64,000 nt of DNA. Origin: Candidatus Villigracilis vicinus. GTDB lineage: Bacteria > Chloroflexota > Anaerolineae > Anaerolineales > Villigracilaceae. Shown piece by piece: positions 51,027-59,839 of this stretch (position 1 is the stretch's first letter; each line of letters opens with the position of its first letter). The notes below the pieces were generated by a model. The model was not told the origin of the DNA. It did no database searches and was given only the letters and a program-made list of their open reading frames with translations. The translations under genes and the position numbers were made by a program. The stretch spans positions 1 to 64,000 of the forward strand of contig JADKIL010000018.1 in the NCBI GenBank assembly GCA_016721315.1. Direction: 5' to 3'.

Positions 51027-52077
51027 TCAGCTTATTTTTGTTTTCAAAGACATCGTAGTAGGCTTTATCCAATTCTTCATCAGATAAGTGTGTGTATCTT
51101 TGCGTGACTTGAATGTTCTTATGCCGCGCAAGTTCCTGCACGATCCGCAGATTTCCAGTGCCTCGTAAAGCAGAGGTGACAAAATAATGTCTGAAAGAGT
51201 GCGGGGTGATGACACCAACCAATTCGTTGCCAAGAAATTGCTCTACGCGCTCTTTAACGATGTTGCGCCCAGTTGTAGGAGTCATGGATTTGATCTTTTT
51301 TCCGGCTCCTTTATCATGGCCTTGCGAATACAGGTAGGGGAACTGTAGTTGCTTTTCCTGTATTCCCATCGATCCTGGAACGACAGGGCCTGGAATAATC
51401 TTGATGTAATGGATAATGAACGCGAAGAAAAGCGCACAACCGCTTGTTTATTACCTTTACCAATGATCACGGCACGACCTTCATTCCAGTCAATATCGCC
51501 GCGCCTAAGATTACAAGCTTCATGCACCCGAAAACCGGTATCTGCCAAAGTAACCAGAAATGCCCGGTCTCGATATGCGCGTAGCTGAACATTGAGGATA
51601 ACATCTTGTTCAGCGCTTTGCATTGATCATCCACAACCTGCACTTCCAATCAATATCACTGCGTTTGTCCACAATGGGAAAGCCGGTATGTACAAGGTCA
51701 AGACAGCCGGGCAGGGCGCAAGATACTGAGGTTGGACGGATAAGCTCCACCAGGCGTGACTGACGCCTGTCGCGCCTTCGCGTAATTTTCGGAGTCGACA
51801 AACAAGAAGCCTTTTACGGCTTGCAAATACAACTGCTCCGTAGCCGTAGAATAGACAGATAAATGCTCCACGAACTTTGCAAAAATATCTTCAGTTAGAT
51901 TTCCAATGGGGGTGACGGCTGGATCCATGGATTTTTTCCAAATCATTCACTGAACGCTGATAGTGCATTTTTATAGGCAAGCATTGTCCGTTTGCTGCGC
52001 GCACGTTCGATCATTCGTAAATATTGATCTATTACATCTGCAACGGTAAGCGATTTACTCTCAGAGGTATCTGCCAT
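51019..52077 (-). pseudogene. Tyrosine recombinase (phage/XerCD-type), decayed
   Basis: Parts in order on the minus strand: ATG 52,077 with a core-binding helix (VADVIDQYLRMIERARSKRT), a second frame with IFAKFVEHLSVYSTATEQLYLQAVKGF, then DTGFRVHEACNLRRGDIDW (first catalytic Arg box), and finally HSFRHYFVTSALRGTGNLRI with RYTHLSDEELDKAYY (HxxR and Tyr boxes). At least three frameshifts or stops separate them. It is unrelated in sequence detail to the integron integrase relic at 13,800. No att repeats or other phage genes are nearby. The end shows intact catalytic boxes, so decay seems recent. Confidence 0.85.
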
Positions 52078-52399
52078 GCCTTAATTATACGAAATTCCTT
52101 GTTCTTGTCAATGATTGCGATAATAATACTTATCGAAAACATAAGTGGGATTTTATTTTACCAGCTCGTGTCCCCTCTCCCCTGCTTATATAAAAATGCA
52201 GAACGATGAGGTAGGATGCCGAATTAAAAACGAAAGGTGAAAAGCGTTTCACTTCACTTCTATTCATTATTCCTAGTTCTGCATTCTCATTGCCCTCCCC
52301 TCCCCCACGGCACTGCGGTCACATTTGTAACAACTATGAGGAATAAGGGGTTGCCGAGGTTTGGTAGTGTAGAATTGCGGACTTCGGAGAAGGAAGCAA

Positions 52400-53392
52400 A
52401 TGCCCAATATCATCATTTTGATCATCTGCCTGACTTTATTGTTCGGTTTCCTAAACGGCATGCATGACTCTCGTAACGTGATAACGACCATTGTCTCATC
52501 ACGGGCGTATTCGCCCCAGATCGCTTTGGGTATCACTGTTCTAGCGGAACTATCAGGTCCGTTCATTTTTGGAGTGGCAGTTGCAAACACGATCGGACGC
52601 GGCATCGCCGACCCGGCGAGTATCAGCCTGAAGGTCATTTTGATAGCGTTATGCAGTGCAGTGATATGGAATTTATTCACCTGGAAATTGGGAATTCCGA
52701 GCAGCTCCTCCCACGCTCTGATCGGCGGGATCATCGGCGCTGCATCGGCGCGGGCTGGCGCTGGAGCAATCCAGGCGGATGGGTTGCTAAAGATCCTGAT
52801 CTCATTATTCGCCTCCCCCATCCTCGGTTTTGTACTTGGCTTTATTTTGCTCAGGTTTATCTTCGCATTGTGCGTAGACGCCCCATTGCGGATCAACGAA
52901 TTCTTCAAGAAAAGTCAACTTTTGACCGCCATCGCACTCGGGCTAAGCCATGGCAGTAATGACGGTCAAAAGACCATGGGTGTTATTACTCTGGCACTTG
53001 TCACTGGCGGATATATCAACTCATTTGCTGTGCCGCTTTGGGTGGTGGCTGCCTGTGCGCTGGCACTTTCCGGTGGAACCGCCATTGGCGGATGGGCTTT
53101 ACTCCGTAAGCCGGGAAACACCTATTACAAGATCCGCCCCATAGACGGCTTTTCTACCCAGATCACTGCGGCATTGGTGATCATTGGCGCCTCTATCGTT
53201 GGTGGACCCGTCAGTGCCACACAGGTGATCAATACCGCCATCATGGGGGTTGGAGCGGCAGAACGGGCGAACAAAGTCCGCTGGGGTACGGCCAAGGACA
53301 TCATCGCCGCATGGATCCTAACCATTCCCGCCACGGCTTGTATTTCTGCAGGCATGTACTGGCTGGCAACAAGGTATTTGATCGGATTATAA
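52400..53392 (+). CDS. PiT-family inorganic phosphate transporter
   Basis: 330 residues with about ten membrane segments. Two inverted family signatures: FLNGMHDSRNVITTIVSSRA near the start and LGLSHGSNDGQKTMGVITLA in the second half, together with PSSSSHALIGGIIGAA. These are the paired GxND/SSSH motifs of PiT proteins. It imports phosphate, often as a metal complex, with protons or sodium. Single gene followed by a terminator; no PhoU-like partner is adjacent. Confidence 0.92.
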   Translation: MPNIIILIICLTLLFGFLNGMHDSRNVITTIVSSRAYSPQIALGITVLAELSGPFIFGVAVANTIGRGIADPASISLKVILIALCSAVIWNLFTWKLGIPSSSSHALIGGIIGAASARAGAGAIQADGLLKILISLFASPILGFVLGFILLRFIFALCVDAPLRINEFFKKSQLLTAIALGLSHGSNDGQKTMGVITLALVTGGYINSFAVPLWVVAACALALSGGTAIGGWALLRKPGNTYYKIRPIDGFSTQITAALVIIGASIVGGPVSATQVINTAIMGVGAAERANKVRWGTAKDIIAAWILTIPATACISAGMYWLATRYLIGL

Positions 53393-53418
53393 GAAAAGCC
53401 CCGAACGGGGCTTTTCTT
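53391..53418. terminator. Bidirectional terminator after the PiT gene
   Basis: AAGAAAAGCCCC and GGGGCTTTTCTT around GAAC; it serves both convergent genes. Confidence 0.9.
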
Positions 53419-53426
53419 ATATGTGA

Positions 53427-54236
53427 TTAGTACAATCCTGCTGCTGCAGGAACATTTTCACGAGGATGCAGGAGGATGGCATCTTTGTGGCAGCTTGCCC
53501 GGCAGACTCCGCAGCCAAAACATGCTGTTGGGTCGATGGAGACCTTCTTGTTATTTGATGAATAACGGATCGCTCCATACTGACACTGCCGCATGCATAA
53601 GCGGCAGCCGTTGCAGGAATCCGGCAAAACTTCAGCAACCCATTCTGCGCGGAACATCACAGGGTAATCTTTACGGGCATGTGTAATACGATATGCCATG
53701 CAGTCCTGATCGCAATTACACAGACCGCCGATAAACGGGGTCTTGAATGTCCACACGGAATGGACCAGTCCCTCTTTATCCAGTTTGCGAATGGACTCGA
53801 GCGCCTCTTCCTTGCTCAGCGTTTCAAGACTGAACGAATCATCAAGTGACTCCATCAACTGTTTATCCATGGTCAACCCGTAACAATATCGGGCGTTCAT
53901 ATTCCCCGTGGTCACTCTACGGCACACACAAGGGAGACGCACTGCACCCTGCACCATGGTTTCAAATATTTTTTCCACATCCTCCATGGGCACCACCTGC
54001 CCATAATGATCTGCTTTCTGCATGCGGGTCAGCGCCGGCTTGGCGAGTTTCATTAATGGTGTGCGGCGGACCTTATCCAGCTGTTTGACGCTTTTTGGCA
54101 CACGGACATGAAATCCGTTCAGAAAGTCTGCGGCATATTCGCGCCGCTGGTTCTGATCCAGCAGGTCTTTTGAATAATTCTCCATCGTCAGGTACCACTT
54201 CTCCCCTTCCCCGTGTTGAGTGCAAAATTCACACAT
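53427..54236 (-). CDS. 4Fe-4S ferredoxin-domain protein of the MCEFCxxHGEG type
   Basis: 269 residues from ATG 54,236 (MCEFCTQHGEGEKWYL); an in-frame ATG at 54,287 is less likely. The N-terminal CEFC, then CVCRR and GLCNCDQDC in the middle, suggest further clusters or metal sites. The C-terminal ~60 residues hold two ferredoxin motifs, CNGCRLCMRQCQYGAI and CFGCGVCRASCHKDAI. It is probably a soluble electron carrier or an accessory subunit; no partner oxidoreductase gene is adjacent. Confidence 0.85.
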   Translation of the reverse strand: MCEFCTQHGEGEKWYLTMENYSKDLLDQNQRREYAADFLNGFHVRVPKSVKQLDKVRRTPLMKLAKPALTRMQKADHYGQVVPMEDVEKIFETMVQGAVRLPCVCRRVTTGNMNARYCYGLTMDKQLMESLDDSFSLETLSKEEALESIRKLDKEGLVHSVWTFKTPFIGGLCNCDQDCMAYRITHARKDYPVMFRAEWVAEVLPDSCNGCRLCMRQCQYGAIRYSSNNKKVSIDPTACFGCGVCRASCHKDAILLHPRENVPAAAGLY

Positions 54237-54369
54237 GACAGCCTCCTTATTTTCAAAAAGTATAGCCATGCAAAGAAAACCATCCAAGTGACATTACTCC
54301 GTGATTTTCCAACTTTATTAGACAGGAAAATCCATTGCGTAATTAGAATTTTTGTTCTATAATTATTCC

Positions 54370-55557
54370 ATGAACGCTCTCGATACTCTCGTCGAACTCT
54401 CCAGCCAGATGACCTTGGAACACGCCGAAGAATCGCGAGGCGTCTCGGCAGCACAAGAGCGGGGTTTCTCCGCCCCTGCAAAACCCGGCTGTTATTCTCC
54501 AAAAGAACAACGTGCCGCTTTCGTCCACCCGGCGCAATTGCCGAATGGCAAGAGCATTCAACTGCTCAAGACCCTGCTTTCTTCTGCCTGTGAGCGCGAT
54601 TGTTTCTATTGTCCCTTCAGGGCCGGGCGCGATTTCCGGCGCGCCACCTTCAAACCAGATGAATTTGCGGGGCTGTTCAGCAAAATGAATCAGAGTGGCT
54701 TCGCTCAGGGCGTCTTCCTCAGCTCTGGCATTGCAGCCGGAGGCGTCCGCACCATGGATAAGCTGCTCGACACCGCCCACATCCTCCGCGCAAAGCACGG
54801 CTTCAAAGGCTATCTGCATCTCAAGATCATGCCGGGTTCCGAGAAGGCACAAGTCTATCGAGCCATGCAGCTCGCTGACCGCGTCTCGGTCAACCTCGAA
54901 GCCCCCAGCACCGAACGCCTCGCCAAGCTTGCACCCCATAAAATTTTCATCGAAGAACTTATGCGTCCGCTCAGGTGGGTTGAAGAGATTCGCCGCAGCG
55001 TGCCTGCCTATAAATTTTGGAACGGCAAATATCCCAGTACGGTCACCCAATTTGTAGCTGGTGGTGCTGATGAAAGCGACCTCGAACTGCTCAATACCAC
55101 TCAATGGCTGACGAAGAACGTCCGCCTCAAGCGCGCCTATTTCTCTGCTTTCCATCCCATTTTGGATACCCCCCTCGAAAATAAAGCCGCTGTGAATCCC
55201 ATGCGTGAGCATCGCCTCTACCAAGCTTCGTTCTTGCTGCGTGATTACGGCTTCGAACTGGAAGACTTACCTTTCGCTTCGGATGAAAACCTTCCGCTTC
55301 ACACTGACCCGAAACTTGCCTGGGCACAAGTGAACCTGACCCACGCGCCGATCGAAGTCAACCTGGCAGATAAACAACAATTGATCAAGATACCCGGTGT
55401 CGGCACCAAAGGGGCAGATGCGATCCTTTCGGCACGGCGAACTCAAAAATTGCGAGATCTCTCTGCGCTGAAGAAACTCGGTGTTATCGCGGAGCGCGCC
55501 GCTCCCTATGTTTTACTGGATGGCAAGCGCATGGCAAGTCAGCTCGCGTTGTTTTAA
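54370..55557 (+). CDS. Radical SAM protein with C-terminal helix-hairpin-helix (putative DNA modification/repair)
   Basis: 395 residues from ATG 54,370. The cluster motif is CERDCFYCPF. The region VNLEAPSTERLAKLAP is typical of the family annotated as putative DNA modification/repair radical SAM protein. The C-terminus has IKIPGVGTKGADAIL, a helix-hairpin-helix that fits DNA binding. In many genomes a uracil-DNA glycosylase-like partner is encoded next to it; here the next gene, 376 bases away, is a SET protein. Substrate and reaction are unknown. Confidence 0.9.
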   Translation: MNALDTLVELSSQMTLEHAEESRGVSAAQERGFSAPAKPGCYSPKEQRAAFVHPAQLPNGKSIQLLKTLLSSACERDCFYCPFRAGRDFRRATFKPDEFAGLFSKMNQSGFAQGVFLSSGIAAGGVRTMDKLLDTAHILRAKHGFKGYLHLKIMPGSEKAQVYRAMQLADRVSVNLEAPSTERLAKLAPHKIFIEELMRPLRWVEEIRRSVPAYKFWNGKYPSTVTQFVAGGADESDLELLNTTQWLTKNVRLKRAYFSAFHPILDTPLENKAAVNPMREHRLYQASFLLRDYGFELEDLPFASDENLPLHTDPKLAWAQVNLTHAPIEVNLADKQQLIKIPGVGTKGADAILSARRTQKLRDLSALKKLGVIAERAAPYVLLDGKRMASQLALF

Positions 55558-55572
55558 TAACCTGTAGTAAAA

Positions 55573-55613
55573 AACGACCAATCCCCAAGTCAGCTGCTTG
55601 GGGATTGGTCGTT
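55573..55613. terminator. Intrinsic terminator
   Basis: AACGACCAATCCCCAAG and CTTGGGGATTGGTCGTT form a 17-bp stem around a 7-base loop. Confidence 0.85.
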
Positions 55614-55933
55614 AAATCCCTGCGAATAAAGATGCTTTTATTCTATGGTAAATAAGGCGCAACACTCTCCATCGACTCTACGCCATTACTTAATTCATAA
55701 GCTATCATACAAACCTTATAAGAGTCTTATCTACCTCACCCGTTACATTCGTTACATTATCAATTACGTACTTTAAACATATTAATATTATCGATAACCT
55801 CCGGACATTCTCATTGAGAGAAAAATAATTTCTTAACCTTAAAATATTTTATTTAATGAGAATAACTCTTGTATTTAATTTTATTATTGCTATACTGATG
55901 CAACAACAAACAAGTTTATAAAGGAGATAGTTA
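55614..55933 (+). promoter_or_regulatory. AT-rich intergenic region with the promoter of the SET gene
   Basis: No gene is seen. TTGTAT (55,869) and TATACT (55,891) are 16 bases apart and fit a sigma-70 promoter, 37 bases before the ATG of the SET gene. The remainder is unusually AT-rich compared with its surroundings. Confidence 0.5.
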
Positions 55934-56428
55934 ATGACAACTACAGCTGCAACGATGGATAAGTTAACCATCAAGACTGAAAATAAATTTAGAACACTAG
56001 CAACAAAACAAAATTATAAGAAGGGTGAAGTTATCAGCGCTATCCCCAGCGAAGATGTACGCGATCATCCTAACCGTTACACGGTACAGATCGGTCACGA
56101 TAAACATACGCACGTTGGGAAACTTGCTGCGTTGAATCACTCCTGCGACCCCAATGTTATTCTTGATACCGAAAACATGGAAATGGTTGCTGCCCGTGAT
56201 ATCGAGAAAGGCGAGGAGCTTTTCTTCTTCTATCCTTCCACTGAATGGCAGATGGATGCTCCATTTATTTGCTTATGTGGTTCAGCGAACTGTATCAACG
56301 TAGTTGCAGGAGCTCGCTTCCTGCCTCTCTCTACGCTGGAACGACATTACCTCAATCCCCACATCCGCGATCTGATGATCGAGCTGCTCAAGAACACAAA
56401 GAATAATCTCAAAAAGATAAAATCGTAG
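55934..56428 (+). CDS. SET-domain protein lysine methyltransferase
   Basis: 164 residues behind AAGGAGAT. KKGEVISAIPSEDV, LAALNHSCDPNVIL (SAM-binding NHSCxPN), GEELFFFYPSTEW (catalytic Tyr region; FFFY where many have TYDY) and CLCGSANC (post-SET zinc site). The first ~20 residues are Thr/Ala-rich. It shares its core motifs, but little else, with the cassette SET gene at 10,605. The target is unknown. AT-rich flanks and single-gene layout with its own promoter and terminator suggest separate acquisition. Confidence 0.88.
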   Translation: MTTTAATMDKLTIKTENKFRTLATKQNYKKGEVISAIPSEDVRDHPNRYTVQIGHDKHTHVGKLAALNHSCDPNVILDTENMEMVAARDIEKGEELFFFYPSTEWQMDAPFICLCGSANCINVVAGARFLPLSTLERHYLNPHIRDLMIELLKNTKNNLKKIKS

Positions 56429-56430
56429 TA

Positions 56431-56469
56431 AACAAAAAATCCGAAGCTAAGGCTTCGGATTTTTTGTTT
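56431..56469. terminator. Bidirectional terminator after the SET gene
   Basis: AACAAAAAATCCGAAGC and GCTTCGGATTTTTTGTT around TAAG; shared with the convergent gene. Confidence 0.9.
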
Positions 56470-56890
56470 ATAGTTTTTGGTGCAATGCCAGCAATTTGTA
56501 CGCACTCGACCATGGTTTCCCCAAGCGATGGTTATCAGAAACTTCCACTTTATTGAATTTCTGTGCAATCGAAGGAAGCATGATGGCGATCGTGGCCCAA
56601 TCATCAGAAAGGACGGCTTCCTTCAATTTGGCAGCGTACTGCGAAGCCCACATCCATTCCATACGGAATTTATCGGCTTTCACCCAGTAGTCGCGTTTTT
56701 CCCAGGCTGCGACCGAGGCATCGATACCCTCCGAAATGGCTTGCAATGCCAGCGCGATATATGCTGCCTGATCTTTCGTCTCCGGCGTTACCTGGCTTTG
56801 TTTCGCCAACTCACGGATGCATAACACGATCGATTTCGATAAACGGGTTCTTTCTTTTCCTACAGAGTCAGTATTGATCAGTCGGCTCAA
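56468..56890 (-). CDS. 140-aa protein of unknown function
   Basis: From ATG 56,890 (MSRLINTDSVGKERTRLSKS). All-helical pattern with IALALQAISEGIDASVAAWEKRDYW and a Trp-rich stretch (FRMEWMWASQY). No signal peptide or known motif. It looks like an intact lineage-specific gene because codon use and the RBS are normal. Cytoplasmic. Confidence 0.7.
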   Translation of the reverse strand: MSRLINTDSVGKERTRLSKSIVLCIRELAKQSQVTPETKDQAAYIALALQAISEGIDASVAAWEKRDYWVKADKFRMEWMWASQYAAKLKEAVLSDDWATIAIMLPSIAQKFNKVEVSDNHRLGKPWSSAYKLLALHQKL

Positions 56891-57039
56891 GGCAGTTCTC
56901 CATTTGGATTTATACCCAGCGTGGCCGCAAATCGGATTTTCTCAAAGGAAAGAAAATATAATTCGTGACCGTGGGGAATTAACAATCGCGCGATTATACC
57001 GCCAGATTTCACTTCTTCGGATAAAATAGCGCGGCAAAT

Positions 57040-57663
57040 ATGACACACCAAATTAACGCTATTATCTTCGACCTTGGGAACGTCCTCGTCGGCTGGGACG
57101 CCTTTTTGCTTTATAAACGCTTCTTTCCAGATCGTGAAACGGTCGACCGATTCCTAGAGGAGATTCGTTTCCTCGAGTGGAATGCAAAACAGGATGCCGG
57201 GCGTCCATTCAAAGAAGGCGTCGCAGAGCTTTCAAATCAATTTCCACATTACTCTGAATTAATTCAGGCATACGACACTTATTGGGAAGAAAGCCTGACC
57301 GAGCCATATTACGAAAGCATAGAGATCGTCCACGCCTTGAAAGATGCGGGCTGGCGGTTGTATCTATTAAGTAACTTCTCTTTGGAGAAGTTCAAGCTTA
57401 TTGAACATAAATATCCGGTCTTGGAGTGTTTTGATCTCAAGATCATTTCTGGCGAGCAAAAAACCGTAAAACCAGAAGCAGAGATCTTTCACATCACCTT
57501 GCAAAAAATTGGACGCAAGGCAGAAGAATGCCTTTTCATAGACGACTCTCTTCCCAATATCGAAACTGCCGGTCAGCTGGGCTTTCAAACTATTCACTTC
57601 CAGTCCCCCACCCAACTAAGGCAGGACTTAATCACTCTCGGAATCAAAGGAATCACTTCATGA
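57040..57663 (+). CDS. HAD-superfamily hydrolase (phosphatase, subfamily IA)
   Basis: 207 residues. Motif I FDLGNVLVGWD holds the nucleophile Asp; the second Asp is Gly here, as in the YihX/haloacid dehalogenase group. Motif II LLSNFS, motif III Lys in KPEAEIF and motif IV FIDDSLPNI are present. It should act on small phosphorylated sugars or similar. Its stop overlaps the start of the prenyl synthase gene (ATGA), so the phosphatase may work on a metabolite linked to isoprenoid synthesis. Confidence 0.9.
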   Translation: MTHQINAIIFDLGNVLVGWDAFLLYKRFFPDRETVDRFLEEIRFLEWNAKQDAGRPFKEGVAELSNQFPHYSELIQAYDTYWEESLTEPYYESIEIVHALKDAGWRLYLLSNFSLEKFKLIEHKYPVLECFDLKIISGEQKTVKPEAEIFHITLQKIGRKAEECLFIDDSLPNIETAGQLGFQTIHFQSPTQLRQDLITLGIKGITS

Positions 57664-58694
57664 GTAACACACTTCAACAAAGTATGTTCGATGCCATTGA
57701 GACAGAATTGAAACAACAGGTGAACCGGTTGGATCAACCGCATACTCAACCTTTCCATGAGATGCTCACCTATCATATGGGCTGGACGGGAGAGGGGGCA
57801 GGCGCTCAGGCAGCCGGGAAGCGTATTCGTCCATTGCTTACTTTGCTTTCAGTGGCTTCAATAGAAAATAAAAAGGAAGCTAATGGCAGTAATAATTGGC
57901 TACACGCAGTTTCATTAGCCGCATCTATCGAACTCGTGCATAACTTTTCACTTGTTCATGATGATATCCAGGATAACTCAGAACTGCGTCGAGGCAGAAA
58001 AACCGCTTGGGTCAAATGGGGCGCGCCAATGGCGATCAATGTTGGTGATGCCTTATTCGTCATTGCAAATCAGGCGGCTCTTAGTTTGAAAGCACATTAC
58101 CCTGCAGAAATAGTCGTACGCGCAGCCGAAATATTGAATAACTGCTGTCTTGATCTGACCCGTGGTCAGTTTCTCGATATGTCTTATGAAGAACGCAATG
58201 ATCTTACGATGGAAGATTATTGGCCCATGATTGGTGGTAAAACCTCTGCCCTACTCTCTGCTTGCACCCAAATCGGAGCTCTTCTTGGCTACGCGCAAGA
58301 AGAGGCAATAGAAAATTATCGGCTGTTTGGATATCACCTTGGACTCGCATTCCAGGTTCAGGATGATGTGTTAGGCATTTGGGGTGACGAATCCGTAACG
58401 GGTAAATCTGCGGCGAGTGATCTGGTCGAAGGAAAAAACTCACTGCCTGTCTTATTCGCTCTTGAGAAAAAAGGAGAGTTTTCCAAACGCTGGAGGCAGG
58501 GACCGATCAGACAGGATGAGGTTGGGTATGTGTCGGGACTTCTTGAAAATGAAGGCGCAAAACTTTATGCGGAGAAAACTTCTGAAGACCTAACCCAGAA
58601 AGCACTTGGTTACTTAAAGGATGCCGCCCCGCAGGGAGAAGCTGGAAAGGCGATCCTTGGGCTGGCAAACACGCTCTTAAAACGCAAACAATAA
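57660..58694 (+). CDS. Polyprenyl (geranylgeranyl-type) diphosphate synthase
   Basis: 344 residues from ATG 57,660. GKRIRPLL (substrate Lys and Arg), LVHDDIQDNSELRRG (first Asp-rich motif) and FQVQDDVLGIWGD (second Asp-rich motif, with the typical SDLVEGKNS behind it). It condenses isopentenyl diphosphate units for carotenoids, quinones or lipids. The product length depends on residues near the first Asp motif (NFSLV upstream), which suggest C20 or shorter. Confidence 0.93.
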   Translation: MSNTLQQSMFDAIETELKQQVNRLDQPHTQPFHEMLTYHMGWTGEGAGAQAAGKRIRPLLTLLSVASIENKKEANGSNNWLHAVSLAASIELVHNFSLVHDDIQDNSELRRGRKTAWVKWGAPMAINVGDALFVIANQAALSLKAHYPAEIVVRAAEILNNCCLDLTRGQFLDMSYEERNDLTMEDYWPMIGGKTSALLSACTQIGALLGYAQEEAIENYRLFGYHLGLAFQVQDDVLGIWGDESVTGKSAASDLVEGKNSLPVLFALEKKGEFSKRWRQGPIRQDEVGYVSGLLENEGAKLYAEKTSEDLTQKALGYLKDAAPQGEAGKAILGLANTLLKRKQ

Positions 58695-58726
58695 CAAGTG
58701 GCAGAGCGAGACGGTGAATATCGGGC

Positions 58727-58756
58727 TTGACATAGCTTTTCAGCCTAACGTATAAT
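58727..58756 (+). promoter_or_regulatory. Sigma-70 promoter of the tRNA gene
   Basis: TTGACA (58,727) and TATAAT (58,751) are exact consensus boxes 18 bases apart, 16 bases before the tRNA. Confidence 0.88.
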
Positions 58757-58771
58757 CCCGCCGTTGTTTAT

Positions 58772-58842
58772 GCGGGTGTAGTTCAGTGGTAGAACATGTG
58801 CTTCCCAAGCACAATACGCGGGTTCGATTCCCGCCACCCGCT
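58772..58842 (+). tRNA. tRNA-Gly (anticodon CCC)
   Basis: 71 bases fold as a cloverleaf. Acceptor GCGGGTG/CACCCGC, D arm GTTC/GAAC, anticodon stem TGTGC/GCACA with loop TTCCCAA, T arm with GGTTCGATTCC. The discriminator is T and the 3' CCA is not encoded. The anticodon CCC reads GGG. Confidence 0.95.
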
Positions 58843-58845
58843 CAA

Positions 58846-58878
58846 AAAAAGCCGAGGAAATTTCCACCTCGGCTTTTC
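58846..58878 (+). terminator. Terminator after the tRNA
   Basis: AAAAGCCGAGG and CCTCGGCTTTT around a 9-base loop. Confidence 0.85.
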
Positions 58879-58978
58879 GTTATGCTATACTAGTCACACA
58901 AACTATATCAAGTTGTAAGGTAGCTGTCATGATGACGTGTCAGCAGTAAAGTAAAATTTTGCGTGGAGAGTACCAGGC

Positions 58979-59371
58979 ATGCCAGACCATGGACGTGGAA
59001 CCATTTTGTATGTAGAAGATAACCCTGATAATCGAAATTTAATTAGAAGGGTACTGAACGCGGAGGGGTACGCAATGGTGGAGGCTGCCCATGCCGAACA
59101 AGCCTTCAAAAAACTCGAAAATGAGAATATTGATCTGATCCTGATGGATATTAATATGCCTGACATGGATGGATATACCCTGACGGCAAAGATCAAGAAG
59201 ATGGAAAAATATAAAAACATCCCAATTGTGGCTGTAACAGCCAATGTGATGCGCGGAGATCGGGAAAAATCTCTTGAAGCAGGATGCGATGGCTATATCC
59301 AAAAGCCGATCGATATTGATACTCTCGCCCTGCAGGTCGAACGCTTCATCACAAGGAGAACCAATGCCTGA
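58979..59371 (+). CDS. Single-domain response regulator
   Basis: 130 residues. YVEDNPDNRNLIRRVL (acidic pair), LILMDINMPDMDG (phosphorylated Asp) and GYIQKPIDID (Lys) with VAVTANVM. No output domain, CheY/DivK-like, as expected for a relay receiver within a phosphorelay. The gene overlaps the start of the next regulator by 8 bases. Confidence 0.93.
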   Translation: MPDHGRGTILYVEDNPDNRNLIRRVLNAEGYAMVEAAHAEQAFKKLENENIDLILMDINMPDMDGYTLTAKIKKMEKYKNIPIVAVTANVMRGDREKSLEAGCDGYIQKPIDIDTLALQVERFITRRTNA

Positions 59372-59822
59372 CCAAGAACCAACCCCAGCTGTTTCAGATA
59401 CCCAACCCATACGCAAGCCGACCATTCCAAAAGATGCGGCAGTGCTTGTGGTGGAAGATAATGTCTCGAATTTCGTTTTGATCGCCCGTATGCTCGGTTA
59501 TCTGGGCATTCATTGCGAATGGAAAACCTCCGGTTACGAAGTGGTTGAGTATGCTGACACCCTGCCGCGACTGGATCTAATCCTTATGGATATCCGCCTG
59601 CCATATGAAGATGGGTACGGCGCGCTAAAAAAGATCCGCGCGTCAGAGCGTTTTAAATCGGTTCCCATCATCGCTGTTACGGCAGAAGCCAGCCATGAAC
59701 AAATGAAAAAAGCAAAAGAATCCGGGTTCGATGGTTTTCTAGGCAAGCCGCTTGATCCGGATCGTTTCCCCGACCAAATTCGCCGGATATTAAACGGAGA
59801 ACCAGTCTGGGAATTTAGTTAG
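59364..59822 (+). CDS. Response regulator with short N-terminal extension
   Basis: 152 residues from ATG 59,364 behind AAGGAGAA. A Pro-rich N-terminus of about 28 residues is followed by the receiver: VLVVEDNVSNFVLIARML, LILMDIRLPYEDGYGAL (Asp) and GFLGKPLDPDRF (Lys). The text is related to the preceding regulator, so tandem duplication is likely. It is placed ahead of a large sensory receptor. Confidence 0.92.
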   Translation: MPDQEPTPAVSDTQPIRKPTIPKDAAVLVVEDNVSNFVLIARMLGYLGIHCEWKTSGYEVVEYADTLPRLDLILMDIRLPYEDGYGALKKIRASERFKSVPIIAVTAEASHEQMKKAKESGFDGFLGKPLDPDRFPDQIRRILNGEPVWEFS

Positions 59823-59839
59823 TGTTAAAATTTTGCTAA

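Noticed and set aside
51019..52077. The decayed tyrosine recombinase as the source integrase of the cassette array
   Set aside because: It is 38 kb away, resembles XerC/D or phage enzymes, and lacks the integron-specific insert as far as readable. The relic at 13,800 is the better candidate.
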